In this document: positions 26,291 to 34,396 of the stretch, one piece after another
Layout of the letters: each line of letters begins with the position of its first letter
How positions within the stretch are numbered: position 1 is the stretch's first letter
NCBI RefSeq assembly: GCF_020782245.1
Contig: NZ_JAJGNP010000001.1
Location: 372,001 to 436,000 of the forward strand
Direction: 5' to 3'
Length of the DNA stretch: 64,000 bases
From: Sphingobium soli
Lineage (GTDB): Bacteria; Pseudomonadota; Alphaproteobacteria; Sphingomonadales; Sphingomonadaceae
The notes under the pieces: model-generated
The model's database searches: none
Told to the model about the DNA's origin: nothing
What the model saw: the letters and a program-made list of their open reading frames with translations, nothing else
Position numbers and translations under genes: made by a program

Positions 26291-26384
26291 GACCCTGTCC
26301 TTGCGCAAGCCGGCGCGCATGGCAAGCCCCTGCACAGCCTCCAGCGGTTGACGCGCCGCAATTGGCCGACCATCACCCCACGAC

Positions 26385-27095
26385 ATGAGCCCCCCTCTCC
26401 TGCTGCCCGGCGCCTGGGCCACCGCCCTGTCCGGCCGGATCGACGACACCGACCTGACCGCAATCGCGCAATTTGTGGAGGACGAAATGGCGGCGGGAAA
26501 GCGCGTCTTTCCAGCGCAGGACGATATCTTTCGCGCCCTTACCCTTACCCCGCCGGAGGCCGTCAAGGTCGTGATATTGGGCCAGGACCCCTATCATGGC
26601 GAGGGACAGGCGCATGGATTGTCCTTTTCCGTGCAGCCGGGCGTGCGCACGCCGCCGTCGCTGCGCAACATCTACAAGGAGTTGCACGCGGACCTGGGGA
26701 TCGCACCGGCCGGTCACGGGCATCTGGACCATTGGGCGCGGCAGGGCGTACTCCTGCTCAACAGCGTGCTGACGGTGGAGATGGGCAAGGCCGCGTCGCA
26801 CCAAGGCAAGGGCTGGGAAAAGCTGACCGACGCGATCGTGGCGCAGGTGGCGGAGCGGGTGGTTCCGAGCGTGTTCCTGCTGTGGGGCGCCCATGCGCAG
26901 CGCAAGGCTGGCGCGATCGACGAAGCGCGCCATCTGGTGATCCGGTCCGCCCACCCTTCCCCTTTGTCGGCGCACGGAGGCTTTCTGGGATCGCGGCCCT
27001 TTTCGCAGGCCAACGCCTTTCTGGAGGTGCAGGGGCGTGGCGGCATCGACTGGGCGCTGCCGCCAATGGAAACGGACATGCCCCGATTACTGTGA
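26385..27095 (+). CDS. ung: Uracil-DNA glycosylase (family 1)
   Basis: Removes uracil from DNA to begin base-excision repair. All family-1 motifs are visible: the water-activating loop GQDPYHG (about residues 65-71), the uracil-binding LLLNSVLTVE, and the Leu-intercalation loop HPSPLSAHGGF. Length 236 residues is slightly above Escherichia coli Ung. Monocistronic. Confidence 0.97.
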   Translation: MSPPLLLPGAWATALSGRIDDTDLTAIAQFVEDEMAAGKRVFPAQDDIFRALTLTPPEAVKVVILGQDPYHGEGQAHGLSFSVQPGVRTPPSLRNIYKELHADLGIAPAGHGHLDHWARQGVLLLNSVLTVEMGKAASHQGKGWEKLTDAIVAQVAERVVPSVFLLWGAHAQRKAGAIDEARHLVIRSAHPSPLSAHGGFLGSRPFSQANAFLEVQGRGGIDWALPPMETDMPRLL

Positions 27096-27658
27096 CACCG
27101 GGCCGGCGGGAGCGAACGGCGAACCGGCAGGGCGACAGGAGCGAAGTTCACAATGTCGTGGGGCTTTTTCGGCCCGAAGCGACCACTACGCGCCTGCGAA
27201 GCGACCACGAAGCGACACCCAAGCGACAGGGCTGAAAGCGCCGAGGCCCTGTGCGATTGGCCGATATCGGGCGGATTGGTGCTGATGCCGAGGATGGCCG
27301 CGACTTCCCTATCGAAGGCGCGAGCCGGAGATGAATCCCCGCCTGCGCGGGAATGACGGGATGAGACGCGTTGGTTCACCGCAAAGGATAGATCAGACGA
27401 AATCCTATATGGGAAGGCTTTTTATCGGCGCGGCGAAGAGACCAGCGCGCGGGAAGCGAGAATGTGGCAGGTAACAGCGACCGTTCCTTATCATCGTCCT
27501 CGCGAGGGCGGATAGCCGCCTCTCCTGCGCCGCATTTGCGCTAACGTTCGCCGATGGGTTTTCGCTTTGTCCTGCCGCCGTTCTTAAGGTGGTGGAAATG
27601 ACGGAAAGGGTGGGTTGCGGACCGTCTGCTATCAGCGAAAAAGTCAGCGTAGCCGCCG
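27096..27658. other. 563-bp gene-poor region with short repeats
   Basis: No reading frame here looks like a protein. The first half has heptamer repeats (separate entry), then CCCCGCCTGCGCGGG (about 27336-27350), a short palindrome in a phrase (ATGAATCCCCGCCTGCGCGG) that I recall as frequent between genes in this group. From about 27380 to 27658 base composition becomes more even and resembles eroded sequence leading into the small-gene block that follows. No tRNA or obvious ncRNA seen. Confidence 0.6.
27177..27227. repeat. Heptamer AAGCGAC repeated in 11-bp phase
   Basis: AAGCGAC begins at 27177, 27199, 27210 and 27221: spacings of 22, 11 and 11 bp, so all four lie on one face of the helix (GTCGCTT on the other strand). 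Spacing of 11 bp between direct heptamers is the layout of OmpR/PhoB-type response regulator sites, but no promoter or nearby gene makes this assignment clear. Confidence 0.5.
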
Positions 27659-28099
27659 CTACCGTCCGATCAAGATCGCTTCTTCGACCTCTCGGTCCAT
27701 TAAGCGAGCGATGCTGATACGGAATAGGTCAAGGTCGGGGTAGTTCGTAGTGAACCACCCGCGTGTGCGACAGTTAGGCTTATCTTCGTCAGCAATCTCA
27801 TATCGAACCGCGAGGTCGCCGCGATTGTTCGCAGGCGCAATCTCAAGGCGCAGGATCAAGTCCTCGCCTTCCTGCATTTCATAGCCCCATTGCGCTGCGA
27901 TTGGATTTTCTACCGTAATGGGGAAGGCACTCAGAGCCTCGCCAAACTCCCTCACGTCCTGCCATTGAACCCAAAAGCCCCCTTTGCCTGAAAAGTGATC
28001 AGTTTCCACGTCTATGGACAGGCGGCCGAAATCATCTGTCGGCTTCTTGGAATTGAAGAAGCTGGAATCATATTGATAGCGAAGAGAGAGCTTGCTCAT
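27659..28099 (-). CDS. Conserved hypothetical protein (possible WapI-type immunity protein)
   Basis: A 146-residue soluble protein without signal or membrane segments. It begins MSKLSLRYQYDSSFFNSKKP and contains DDFGRLSIDVETDHFSGKGGFWVQWQDVREFGEAL and NYPDLDLFRISIARLMDREVEEAI (located at about residues 22-57 and 116-140). The mixture of FxGxGxFWVQWxD and a C-terminal FRxSIARL helix reminds me of small WapI/Imm-type immunity proteins, but this is weak. First (most downstream) of three short same-strand genes, each preceded by a 54-bp repeat. Base composition is less GC-rich than in the neighbours. Confidence 0.6.
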   Translation of the reverse strand: MSKLSLRYQYDSSFFNSKKPTDDFGRLSIDVETDHFSGKGGFWVQWQDVREFGEALSAFPITVENPIAAQWGYEMQEGEDLILRLEIAPANNRGDLAVRYEIADEDKPNCRTRGWFTTNYPDLDLFRISIARLMDREVEEAILIGR

Positions 28100-28123
28100 G
28101 GAACTATACTTCGCACTTCACCG

Positions 28124-28177
28124 CAACGTCTGCAATCGGGCGTGGAGAAACTCCAGAGGAACGGCGATGTTTGGTCG
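28124..28177 (-). repeat. 54-bp repeat element, copy 1
   Basis: On the plus strand the copy opens CAACGTCTGCAATCGGG and closes GTTTGGTCG. Copies 2 (28436-28489) and 3 (28752-28805) have the same 54-bp span, the same opening 17-mer with 1 and about 4 changes, and the same closing block (GGC, 5-6 variable bases, TGGTCG); the middle is variable. Its gene-proximal end is 25 nt before the start codon of the 27659-28099 gene. Confidence 0.75.
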
Positions 28178-28194
28178 CCTTCAGACCAGTAGCT

Positions 28195-28413
28195 TCATTC
28201 TGAGTGCCAATGGATGAAAGCCCAACCTGATAAGAAGAGGCCGAACGATAATATCGCAAGGCCCCACCATTCCAGAGTTTCAGGAACGACATGAAATGAG
28301 AGCGCCATCAGTGGTGCTTCAATCAAAAGAAGGGCGGCGATGGTCAACCACGCCGTCAGATTAAGAGGCAGGTAATTATATCCGAGCCAACGCCGAAAGC
28401 GGGGTTTGTTCAT
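28195..28413 (-). CDS. Small two-helix membrane protein (72 aa), unknown
   Basis: The start at 28413 gives MNKPRFRRWLGYNYLPLNLT followed by two hydrophobic segments (TAWLTIAALLLIEAPLMALSF and LEWWGLAILSFGLFLSGWAFI) and a short tail HWHSE. The longer open frame back to 28656 is not protein-like and overlaps the next gene, so it is rejected. No family recognised. It lies 96 bp upstream of the 27659-28099 gene and has repeat copy 2 directly behind its start. Confidence 0.6.
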   Translation of the reverse strand: MNKPRFRRWLGYNYLPLNLTAWLTIAALLLIEAPLMALSFHVVPETLEWWGLAILSFGLFLSGWAFIHWHSE

Positions 28414-28435
28414 GGGTGTATAGTAGCAGCACATC

Positions 28436-28489
28436 CAACGTCCGCAATCGGGGCGCTGCGTCGAGCAACTGAACGGCAAAAACTGGTCG
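28436..28489 (-). repeat. 54-bp repeat element, copy 2
   Basis: Opens CAACGTCCGCAATCGGG (plus strand) and closes CTGAACGGC-N5-TGGTCG. Its end lies 23 nt before the 28413 start codon. Read on the minus strand, TTGCGG in this element followed 16 nt later by TACTAT could be a -35/-10 pair with only six bases between the -10 and the ATG. Confidence 0.75.
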
Positions 28490-28495
28490 TTAGCG

Positions 28496-28729
28496 CTAGC
28501 CCCCCGCCAATTGAGCAATGCCCCCAACGGCAAGGCCAGCCAGAACCGCTCCAACAAAAACAGCGTATCCGACCATAGCTTTTCGGCCATACCCTTCGTG
28601 TTGTGGCTTCCTTCTAAAGCCCGAAGCCCACATTGGTAAGAAATAACGGCTGGCATAAAGGTGGGCTGATACCCCCACGAACCAAAAGGCTATGAACAGC
28701 CATTCCAAAATCTGCACCAGTGCGCTCAT
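28496..28729 (-). CDS. Small two-helix membrane protein (77 aa), unknown
   Basis: A 77-residue protein with two membrane helices (about residues 5-30 and 50-74: VQILEWLFIAFWFVGVSAHL and KAMVGYAVFVGAVLAGLAVG) around a basic loop (FRRKPQHEGYGRKA). Recognised family: none. It is the first of the three co-oriented small genes, with repeat copy 3 directly upstream of its start. Its sequence is unrelated to that of the second small membrane protein, so the block is not a tandem gene duplication. Confidence 0.55.
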   Translation of the reverse strand: MSALVQILEWLFIAFWFVGVSAHLYASRYFLPMWASGFRRKPQHEGYGRKAMVGYAVFVGAVLAGLAVGGIAQLAGG

Positions 28730-28751
28730 TGTGGGCCTGTATCATGAAATT

Positions 28752-28805
28752 CAATGTCCGCTAACAGGCCGATATCAAGGCTGGCTGAGAGGCAAGAATT
28801 GGTCG
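28752..28805 (-). repeat. 54-bp repeat element, copy 3
   Basis: Opens CAATGTCCGCTAACAGG and closes CTGAGAGGC-N5-TTGGTCG. Its end lies 23 nt before the 28729 start codon, the same offset as copy 2. This is the most diverged copy, but the 54-bp spacing between the two conserved blocks is exactly kept. Confidence 0.7.
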
Positions 28806-29198
28806 AAACGCGAACGTCACGTTCACTCCGAGATCAGGTAACGCATTGGACCGCGGCATTCGCACAAAGAGGAAGAGTGGCGCACGCTCAGCCGGCGACG
28901 GGGGAAAGCCGCCATCTGGCCTTTGGCCGACCATCTTCCCTTCCGGGGGCGGAAGCCGTGATGGTGGCGGCATCGGATGGCGAAAAAAACGGCCCGGCAT
29001 GGTGGCCGGGCCGTCCAGTGCTTCCACCCACGCGCGCGGAGGAAGTATATGTGTCTCCGCGCGATGGCTGTTGTCGCGGGCCAGCGGCCGCGAATGGGGG
29101 GGCCTGTCGATCGGGGCATCCACCGTCCCGCCATGCCATCGGGAACAGACAGGGCGAAACGGTGGACGCCGGCGCGGCTTGTCCGCGCCGGGGACGAA
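28806..29198. other. Gene-free stretch upstream of the small-gene block, downstream of aceA
   Basis: Several open frames cross this 390-bp region on both strands, but none has protein-like composition, a start with SD or a recognisable domain. It contains the aceA terminator (separate entry) and otherwise appears to be noncoding remnant sequence. Confidence 0.5.
28983..29013 (-). terminator. Rho-independent terminator for aceA
   Basis: CGGCCCGGC (28990-28998) pairs perfectly with GCCGGGCCG (29005-29013) around a 6-nt loop; on the minus strand the stem is followed by seven T (complement of A-run 28983-28989). It lies about 190 bp after the aceA stop, the only minus-strand gene reading into it. 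Confidence 0.85.
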
Positions 29199-30791
29199 TC
29201 AGGCCGCGAACTGGTTCATCGTATTGTGCGCGCCGCCGGCCTTGAGCGCGGCTTCGCCGGCGAAATAATCCTTGTGATCATCGCCAATGTCGGAACCGGC
29301 CATATTCTGGTGCTTGACGCAGGCGATGCCCTGCCGGATTTCCTCGCGCTGGACCTGCTTGACATAGCCCAGCATGCCTTCCTCCCCGAAATAACGCCGG
29401 GCCAGATTATCGGTGCTGAGCGCGGCGGTGTGATAGGTTGGCAGGGTGATGAGGTGATGGAAGATGCCCGCTTCGCGCGCGGCATCCCGCTGGAAGGTGC
29501 GGATGCGCTCGTCCGCTTCGCGGCCAAGATCGGTGTCGTCATAGTCGATGCTCATCAGGCGCGCGCGATCATAGGCGGTCATATCGCGCCCATCCTGCGC
29601 CCAGGCGTCATAGACCTGCTGGCGGAAATTCAACGTCCAGTTGAAGCTGGGCGAGTTGTTGTAGACCAGCTTGGCGTTGGGGATGACCTCCCTTATGCGG
29701 CTGACCATGCCGCCGATCTGGCCGATATGCGGCTTTTCGGTCTCGATCCACAGCAGGTCCGCGCCATTTTGCAGGGCTGTGATGCAGTCGAGCACGCAGC
29801 GGTCCTCGCCCGTGCCGGGGCGGAACTGGTAGAGGTTGCTGGGCAGGCGCTTGGGCCGCAGCAGCTGGCCGTCGCGGGTGATGAGCACGTCGCCATGGCC
29901 CAGCGTGGCGGCATCGACCGGTTCGCAGTCGAGGAAGCCATTATACTGGTCGGCAATGTCGCCGGCTTCGCGGACATAGGCGATTTGCTTGGTGAGGCCC
30001 GCGCCCAGACTGTCGGTGCGCGCGACGATGATGCCGTCATCGACGCCCAGTTCCAGGAAGGCGTAGCGGACCGCGCGAATCTTCGCGAGGAAGTCCTCAT
30101 GCGGAACGGTGACCTTCCCGTCCTGATGCCCGCACTGCTTTTCGTCCGAAACCTGATTTTCGATCTGGATGCAGCAGGCGCCCGCTTCGATGAATTTCTT
30201 GGCCAGCAGATAGGTCGCCTCTGCATTGCCGAAACCCGCGTCAATATCGGCGATGATGGGGACGACGTGGGTTTCATAGGCGTCGATGTCATGGCTGATC
30301 TTGGCCGCACGGACTTCATCGCCGGCATCGCGCGCGGCGTCGAGATCGCGGAACATCATGCCCAGCTCGCGCGCATCGGCTTGCTTGAGGAAGGTGTAGA
30401 GTTCCTCGATCAGCGCGGGGACGCTGGTTTTTTCGTGCATGGACTGGTCGGGCAGCGGGCCGAATTCGGACCGCAGCGCGGCGACCATCCAGCCCGACAG
30501 GTAGAGGTAACGGCCCTTGGTGCTGCCGAAATGCTTCTTGATGGAGATCATCTTCTGTTGGCCGATGAAGCCGTGCCAGCAGCCCAGCGACTGGGTGTAG
30601 GCGGCCGGGTCCGCGTCATAGGCGGCCATGTCGCGCCGCATGATCCCCGCCGTGTAGCGGGCGATGTCGAGCCCGGTGTTGAACCGGTTTTGCAGTCGCA
30701 TGCGCGCGACGGATTCGGGGGCGATGCCATCCCACCCCGCCTGGCCGCTGATCAGGCCGTCCGCTTTCGCAATCTCGCTTTGATAGGTCAT
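29199..30791 (-). CDS. aceA: Isocitrate lyase (long form)
   Basis: Splits isocitrate to glyoxylate and succinate in the glyoxylate bypass. At 530 residues it is the longer subfamily found in Pseudomonas and alphaproteobacteria. The active-site cysteine motif reads KQCGHQDGK (about residue 220), rather than KKCGH of the Escherichia coli type; nearby IADIDAGFGNAEATYLL and CCIQIENQVSDE are also conserved. Divergent from a ScfR-type regulator gene, with a 138-bp shared upstream region. Malate synthase is not in the window. Confidence 0.95.
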   Translation of the reverse strand: MTYQSEIAKADGLISGQAGWDGIAPESVARMRLQNRFNTGLDIARYTAGIMRRDMAAYDADPAAYTQSLGCWHGFIGQQKMISIKKHFGSTKGRYLYLSGWMVAALRSEFGPLPDQSMHEKTSVPALIEELYTFLKQADARELGMMFRDLDAARDAGDEVRAAKISHDIDAYETHVVPIIADIDAGFGNAEATYLLAKKFIEAGACCIQIENQVSDEKQCGHQDGKVTVPHEDFLAKIRAVRYAFLELGVDDGIIVARTDSLGAGLTKQIAYVREAGDIADQYNGFLDCEPVDAATLGHGDVLITRDGQLLRPKRLPSNLYQFRPGTGEDRCVLDCITALQNGADLLWIETEKPHIGQIGGMVSRIREVIPNAKLVYNNSPSFNWTLNFRQQVYDAWAQDGRDMTAYDRARLMSIDYDDTDLGREADERIRTFQRDAAREAGIFHHLITLPTYHTAALSTDNLARRYFGEEGMLGYVKQVQREEIRQGIACVKHQNMAGSDIGDDHKDYFAGEAALKAGGAHNTMNQFAA

Positions 30792-30880
30792 GTCCGCATC
30801 CCTCTGTCTGAACGATATGGACGACGACTTAGACAGGTGCGCGAGTGTGAGGGATGGGGCATGGCGTTCAGTTGTCGATC

Positions 30881-30901
30881 TTTACAGATTTTCGATGTAA
30901 A
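30881..30901. promoter_or_regulatory. Candidate operator between aceA and scfR-like gene
   Basis: TTTACA (30881-30886) and TGTAAA (30896-30901) form an inverted repeat with a 9-nt spacer, directly followed by a third half-like GTTGTAA (30902-30908). It stands 90 bp behind the aceA start and 29 bp before the regulator start, and is the only AT-rich symmetrical sequence in the gap, so it is a good candidate site for the divergent regulator. Confidence 0.55.
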
Positions 30902-30929
30902 GTTGTAAGGTCTGTTATGAGGAGGCCTT

Positions 30930-32327
30930 ATGGCGAAGGACAGGCCCGTCTATATGGGGCCGCGATTGCGGCGGTTGCGCCGTGAACTGGGGCTGACCCA
31001 GGCCGACATGGCGGCCGACCTGGAGATCAGCGCCTCCTATGTCGCGCTCCTGGAGCGCAACCAGCGGCCATTGACCGCCGACATGCTGCTGCGGCTGGCG
31101 CGCACCTACAAGCTCGACATGGCGCAGGTGGCGGGCGATGGCGGCGCGGAACAGACGGCGCGGCTGGGCGCGGTGCTCAAAGACCCGATGTTCGCGGACA
31201 TCGACCTGCCGCCGCTCGCCAGCGAGGATGTGGCGGTCAATTATCCCGGCGTTACCGAGGCCCTGCTGCGGCTCTACACCGCCTATCGCGAGGAGCATCT
31301 GGCGCTGGCCGACCGCAGCGTGGCGCGGGCGGATGCGGCCGAGGCGCCCGACCCGGTTGCGGAATCGCGCCGGTTTCTGGCGGCGCGGCGCAACAGCTTT
31401 CCGCCGCTGGACGATGCGAGCGAGCGGCTGGCGGGCGAGGCGGAGGCGGAAGGCGGTCTGGCGGCCTGGCTGAAGGCGCGGCATGGTTTGCGCGTGCGGC
31501 GGCTGCCGTCGGACGTGATGGCGGGATCGGTCCGGCGGCTGGACCGGCATCGCGACGCGGTGCTGCTGGACGATGCGCTGGACGGGGCGAGCGCGCAGTT
31601 CCAGTTGGCGTTGCAGATCGCCTATCTGGAAATGCGCAAGAGTTTCGACGCATTGTTGAAGGACGGCCAGTTCAGCGGGGACAGCGGGCGGCGGCTGGCG
31701 CGGCGGGCGCTGGCGAGCTACGGCGCGGCGGCAATATTGATGCCCTACAGCGCGTTCGCCAAGGCGGCGGAGGCGCGCGCCTATGATGTCGAGGCGCTCG
31801 GCCGCCAGTTCGGCACCAGTTTCGAGCAGACCGCGCATCGGCTCACAACCTTGCAGAAGCCGGGGCAGGAGCGCGTGCCCTTCTTCTTCCTGCGGGTCGA
31901 TCCGGCGGGCAATGTCAGCAAAAGGCTGGACGGGGCGGGGTTTCCCTTCGCGCGGCATGGTGGGTCCTGCCCGCTCTGGTCGGTGCATCGCGCCTTCGAG
32001 CGGCCGCGCGAGGTGATCACCCAATGGCTGGAACTGCCCGACGGGCAGCGCTTCTTTTCGATCGCACGGACGGTCACGGCGGGCGGGGGCGGCTGGGGTG
32101 CGCCCAAGGCCGAACGTGCGATCGCGCTGGCCTGCGCGGCCGAGCATGCGCATCGGCTGGTTTATGCGCGGGACATGGGAAGCAGCGATCCCACGCCGAT
32201 CGGCGTCACCTGCCGCCTGTGCCACCGCACCCAATGCATGGCGCGATCCGCCCCGCCGATCGGGCGCGAGATGATGCCTGACGATTATCGCCGCACCCGC
32301 GCGCCATTTGGGTTTGGTGAGGGGTGA
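30930..32327 (+). CDS. XRE-family regulator with IrrE-like and DUF2083 domains (ScfR/RamB type)
   Basis: A 465-residue regulator. An HTH_3 domain covers about residues 9-64 (LRRLRRELGLTQADMAADL, ISASYVALLERNQRPLT), then an IrrE/DUF955-like region (about 150-290) without a clear HExxH zinc site, then DUF2083 with a cysteine cluster near the C-terminus (GVTCRLCHRTQCMARSAPP). This architecture is that of short-chain acyl-CoA regulators (ScfR) and actinobacterial RamB, which control acetate/propionate and glyoxylate genes. Placed head to head with aceA, it most likely controls it. GAGGAGG precedes the ATG. Confidence 0.88.
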   Translation: MAKDRPVYMGPRLRRLRRELGLTQADMAADLEISASYVALLERNQRPLTADMLLRLARTYKLDMAQVAGDGGAEQTARLGAVLKDPMFADIDLPPLASEDVAVNYPGVTEALLRLYTAYREEHLALADRSVARADAAEAPDPVAESRRFLAARRNSFPPLDDASERLAGEAEAEGGLAAWLKARHGLRVRRLPSDVMAGSVRRLDRHRDAVLLDDALDGASAQFQLALQIAYLEMRKSFDALLKDGQFSGDSGRRLARRALASYGAAAILMPYSAFAKAAEARAYDVEALGRQFGTSFEQTAHRLTTLQKPGQERVPFFFLRVDPAGNVSKRLDGAGFPFARHGGSCPLWSVHRAFERPREVITQWLELPDGQRFFSIARTVTAGGGGWGAPKAERAIALACAAEHAHRLVYARDMGSSDPTPIGVTCRLCHRTQCMARSAPPIGREMMPDDYRRTRAPFGFGEG

Positions 32328-32339
32328 GGTTCTGCGCGT

Positions 32340-32996
32340 TCAGTCGGCTGGCTGGCGGTAGATGGGGAGGCCGAGGCCGCGGGCGATCGCCATGGCGCGC
32401 AGGGCGAAGCCCAGCGTCGCGGCGATGAGGCCGGCGACCGGCACGTCGAGGCCGATCCAGCGCAAGGCCACGAACAGGCCCGAAGCGAAAGCGGCGGCGG
32501 TGACATAGAGTTCGGGACGCAGCAGGATGGACGGCTCGCCCGCCAGCAGGTCGCGCATGATGCCGCCGACGCAGCCAGTGACGACGCCCATCATGCCCGC
32601 AACGAAGGGTGGAACGCCGAAGCTCAACGCCTTGGCCGCGCCGAACACGGCAAAGGCGGCGAGGCCGATGGCGTCGAGCCAGTCGAGCGCGCGGTCGCTC
32701 CACCAGCGGCGCGGCGTGAACCAGACGATGACCGCCGCGCTCATGCAGGCCATGGCCGGCACCGCGTCCACGACCCAGAAGACGGGCGCGCCGATCAGGA
32801 AGTCGCGCACCGTGCCGCCCCCTACCCCCGTCACCAGTGCGAAGAAGGCGAAGGTGACGAGCGTCTGTTGCAGCCGCGCGGCCGCCAACGCGCCGGACGC
32901 GCCGAAGACGAAGGTGCCGACGATGCTGAGCGTTTCGAGCACCGGGCCGATGGACGTGGCGAGCGAGGGGGTTGGCGGGAGCATGGATGCTTTCAA
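32340..32996 (-). CDS. Trimeric intracellular cation channel (TRIC/UPF0126) family protein
   Basis: A 218-residue polytopic protein made of two related halves, each with three helices: LSIVGTFVFGASGALAA and GVGGGTVRDFLIG in the first, DAIGLAAFAVFGAAKAL and GCVGGIMRDLLAGEP in the second. The GGGxxRD repeats are the TRIC family signature (Escherichia coli YicG is a relative). Prokaryotic TRICs are potassium-permeable channels. Convergent with the scfR-like gene; an upstream in-frame extension to 33039 lacks family similarity. Confidence 0.88.
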   Translation of the reverse strand: MKASMLPPTPSLATSIGPVLETLSIVGTFVFGASGALAAARLQQTLVTFAFFALVTGVGGGTVRDFLIGAPVFWVVDAVPAMACMSAAVIVWFTPRRWWSDRALDWLDAIGLAAFAVFGAAKALSFGVPPFVAGMMGVVTGCVGGIMRDLLAGEPSILLRPELYVTAAAFASGLFVALRWIGLDVPVAGLIAATLGFALRAMAIARGLGLPIYRQPAD

Positions 32997-33085
32997 CTAG
33001 GTCCGGTCGGGCTGATGGCTTGGCTGGTGCCCGTTTCAAAGAGAGGCAGGGCTTCGACCTCGATCAGCCCGATCGGGAATGGCGT

Positions 33086-34396
33086 TTATCGTCCGCCCTT
33101 TTCGCTCGCCAGCCGGCTCATCAGGATGGCGGCGCGCTTGGCCTGGCGTTTCATGCTGGCAAGGTCGACACGCTCGGCCGGGCTGTGATCGCCAGTGGAG
33201 GCGGGGCCAAGGCCGACAAGGCCGTCCACATCCTGCGCGACGAAGGCGATGTCGCCTGCGCCACGTTTCAGCGGATCGAGCGCAGGCATTTCGGCAAGGC
33301 CAAGATCGCGGTTGACGGCGTTCAGCCGGTCGAGCAGCGCGCGATTGCCCGGCGTCGGCGCCATGGAGGGATAGCCAAGGTCAAAGGCGATGGTGGCCGA
33401 CGTCCCGGGCAGATGATCCTGCCCGACAATCTGCTGCATCCTGGCCTGCACGCGTTTCGTCTGCTCTTCGCTCAAGGTGCGGAAATCCCCCTTGGCGACG
33501 GCGATGGGCGGGATGATGTTGGTCTTGCCGGTGACGGCGATGCGCACCCCGTCCTTGTCGACCTCCGCGCTCTGGCCGCCGCCGATCAGACCGACATTGA
33601 AAGTCAGATTGGGTTCGGGCAAATCCTGGCGAAAGCGGGTGATGATGCGAGCGATTTCATAGATCGCGCCATCGCCCGCCTTTTCCGAAAAAATGCCGGA
33701 ACTGTGACCCGATTTGCCGGTGGCGGTCAGCGTCCAGCTGTTCGAGGAGCGGCGGGCGATGGCGCCCATATCCTTGCCATCCTCCTGCGAGAGGCCTTCG
33801 AAATCGAGCGCGACATCGGCGCGCTTGCCCGCTGCGATGAGGTCGGCGCGGGCGACCGAGAGAGGTTCGCCCGAATCCTCCTCGTCGCCGGTGAGCACCA
33901 CCTCTATATTCGCATTTTTGAGCGTCCCTGCGGCTTGCATCGCCTGGAGCGCGAGCAGCATGGTGGCGACCCCGCCCTTATTGTCGGCCGCGCCGGGGCC
34001 AGTGGCGAAATCGCCATCGCGCGTGAAGCGCTGAAACGGCGAATCGGGTTCGAACACGGTGTCGAGATGGCCGATCAACAGCATCTTCGTCGTGCCCGGC
34101 CGCCCCTTGTGCGTGGCGATGAAATGGCCGGCGCGCTTGGCCGCATCCATGGGCTTCCACGCGACGGTGAAGCCCAGCGCTTCAAATTGCGGGCGGAGCA
34201 TGTCGGCCACGGCCTTCACGCCCGCCATGTTCATCGATCCGCTATTCTGGTTGACCAGCTTTTCGAGCAAGGCGACGGTCGGCTCATAGCCCGCTTCGAC
34301 ACTCTCCCCCATCCTGCGTTCGGCGGGGCTGAGCGCGGCATGGGCGATCGGCGCGCCGCCCAGCAGCAGGGCGGCGCAGACGAGCGTGCGAATCAT
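33086..34396 (-). CDS. Secreted M20 metallopeptidase (glutamate carboxypeptidase-like)
   Basis: A 436-residue exported zinc hydrolase. Signal peptide MIRTLVCAALLLGGAPIAHA, then the M20 metal ligands: IGHLDTVFEPDSP (His-x-Asp), GAADNKGGVATML (bridging Asp), VLTGDEEDSGE (catalytic Glu plus metal Glu), and the late HSPAERVD histidine. The lid domain lies at about residues 205-320. Similar to carboxypeptidase G2-type enzymes that cleave C-terminal glutamate or other N-acyl amino acids; substrate unknown. Its start overlaps the glutathione peroxidase stop by 4 bp. Confidence 0.88.
   Translation of the reverse strand: MIRTLVCAALLLGGAPIAHAALSPAERRMGESVEAGYEPTVALLEKLVNQNSGSMNMAGVKAVADMLRPQFEALGFTVAWKPMDAAKRAGHFIATHKGRPGTTKMLLIGHLDTVFEPDSPFQRFTRDGDFATGPGAADNKGGVATMLLALQAMQAAGTLKNANIEVVLTGDEEDSGEPLSVARADLIAAGKRADVALDFEGLSQEDGKDMGAIARRSSNSWTLTATGKSGHSSGIFSEKAGDGAIYEIARIITRFRQDLPEPNLTFNVGLIGGGQSAEVDKDGVRIAVTGKTNIIPPIAVAKGDFRTLSEEQTKRVQARMQQIVGQDHLPGTSATIAFDLGYPSMAPTPGNRALLDRLNAVNRDLGLAEMPALDPLKRGAGDIAFVAQDVDGLVGLGPASTGDHSPAERVDLASMKRQAKRAAILMSRLASEKGGR

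Noticed and set aside
27096-27658. tRNA or small RNA gene
   Set aside because: No cloverleaf or CCA end visible and no strong promoter-terminator pair; only short repeats.
28195-28805. Integron-like cassette array with attC sites
   Set aside because: The repeats precede short same-strand genes, but I see no convincing GTTRRRY/RYYYAAC core pairs, no imperfect attC palindrome and no integrase gene.
28977-30908. Long plus-strand open frame opposite aceA
   Set aside because: Antisense to a well-conserved enzyme, with no credible start or domain; high-GC codon bias explains the lack of stops.
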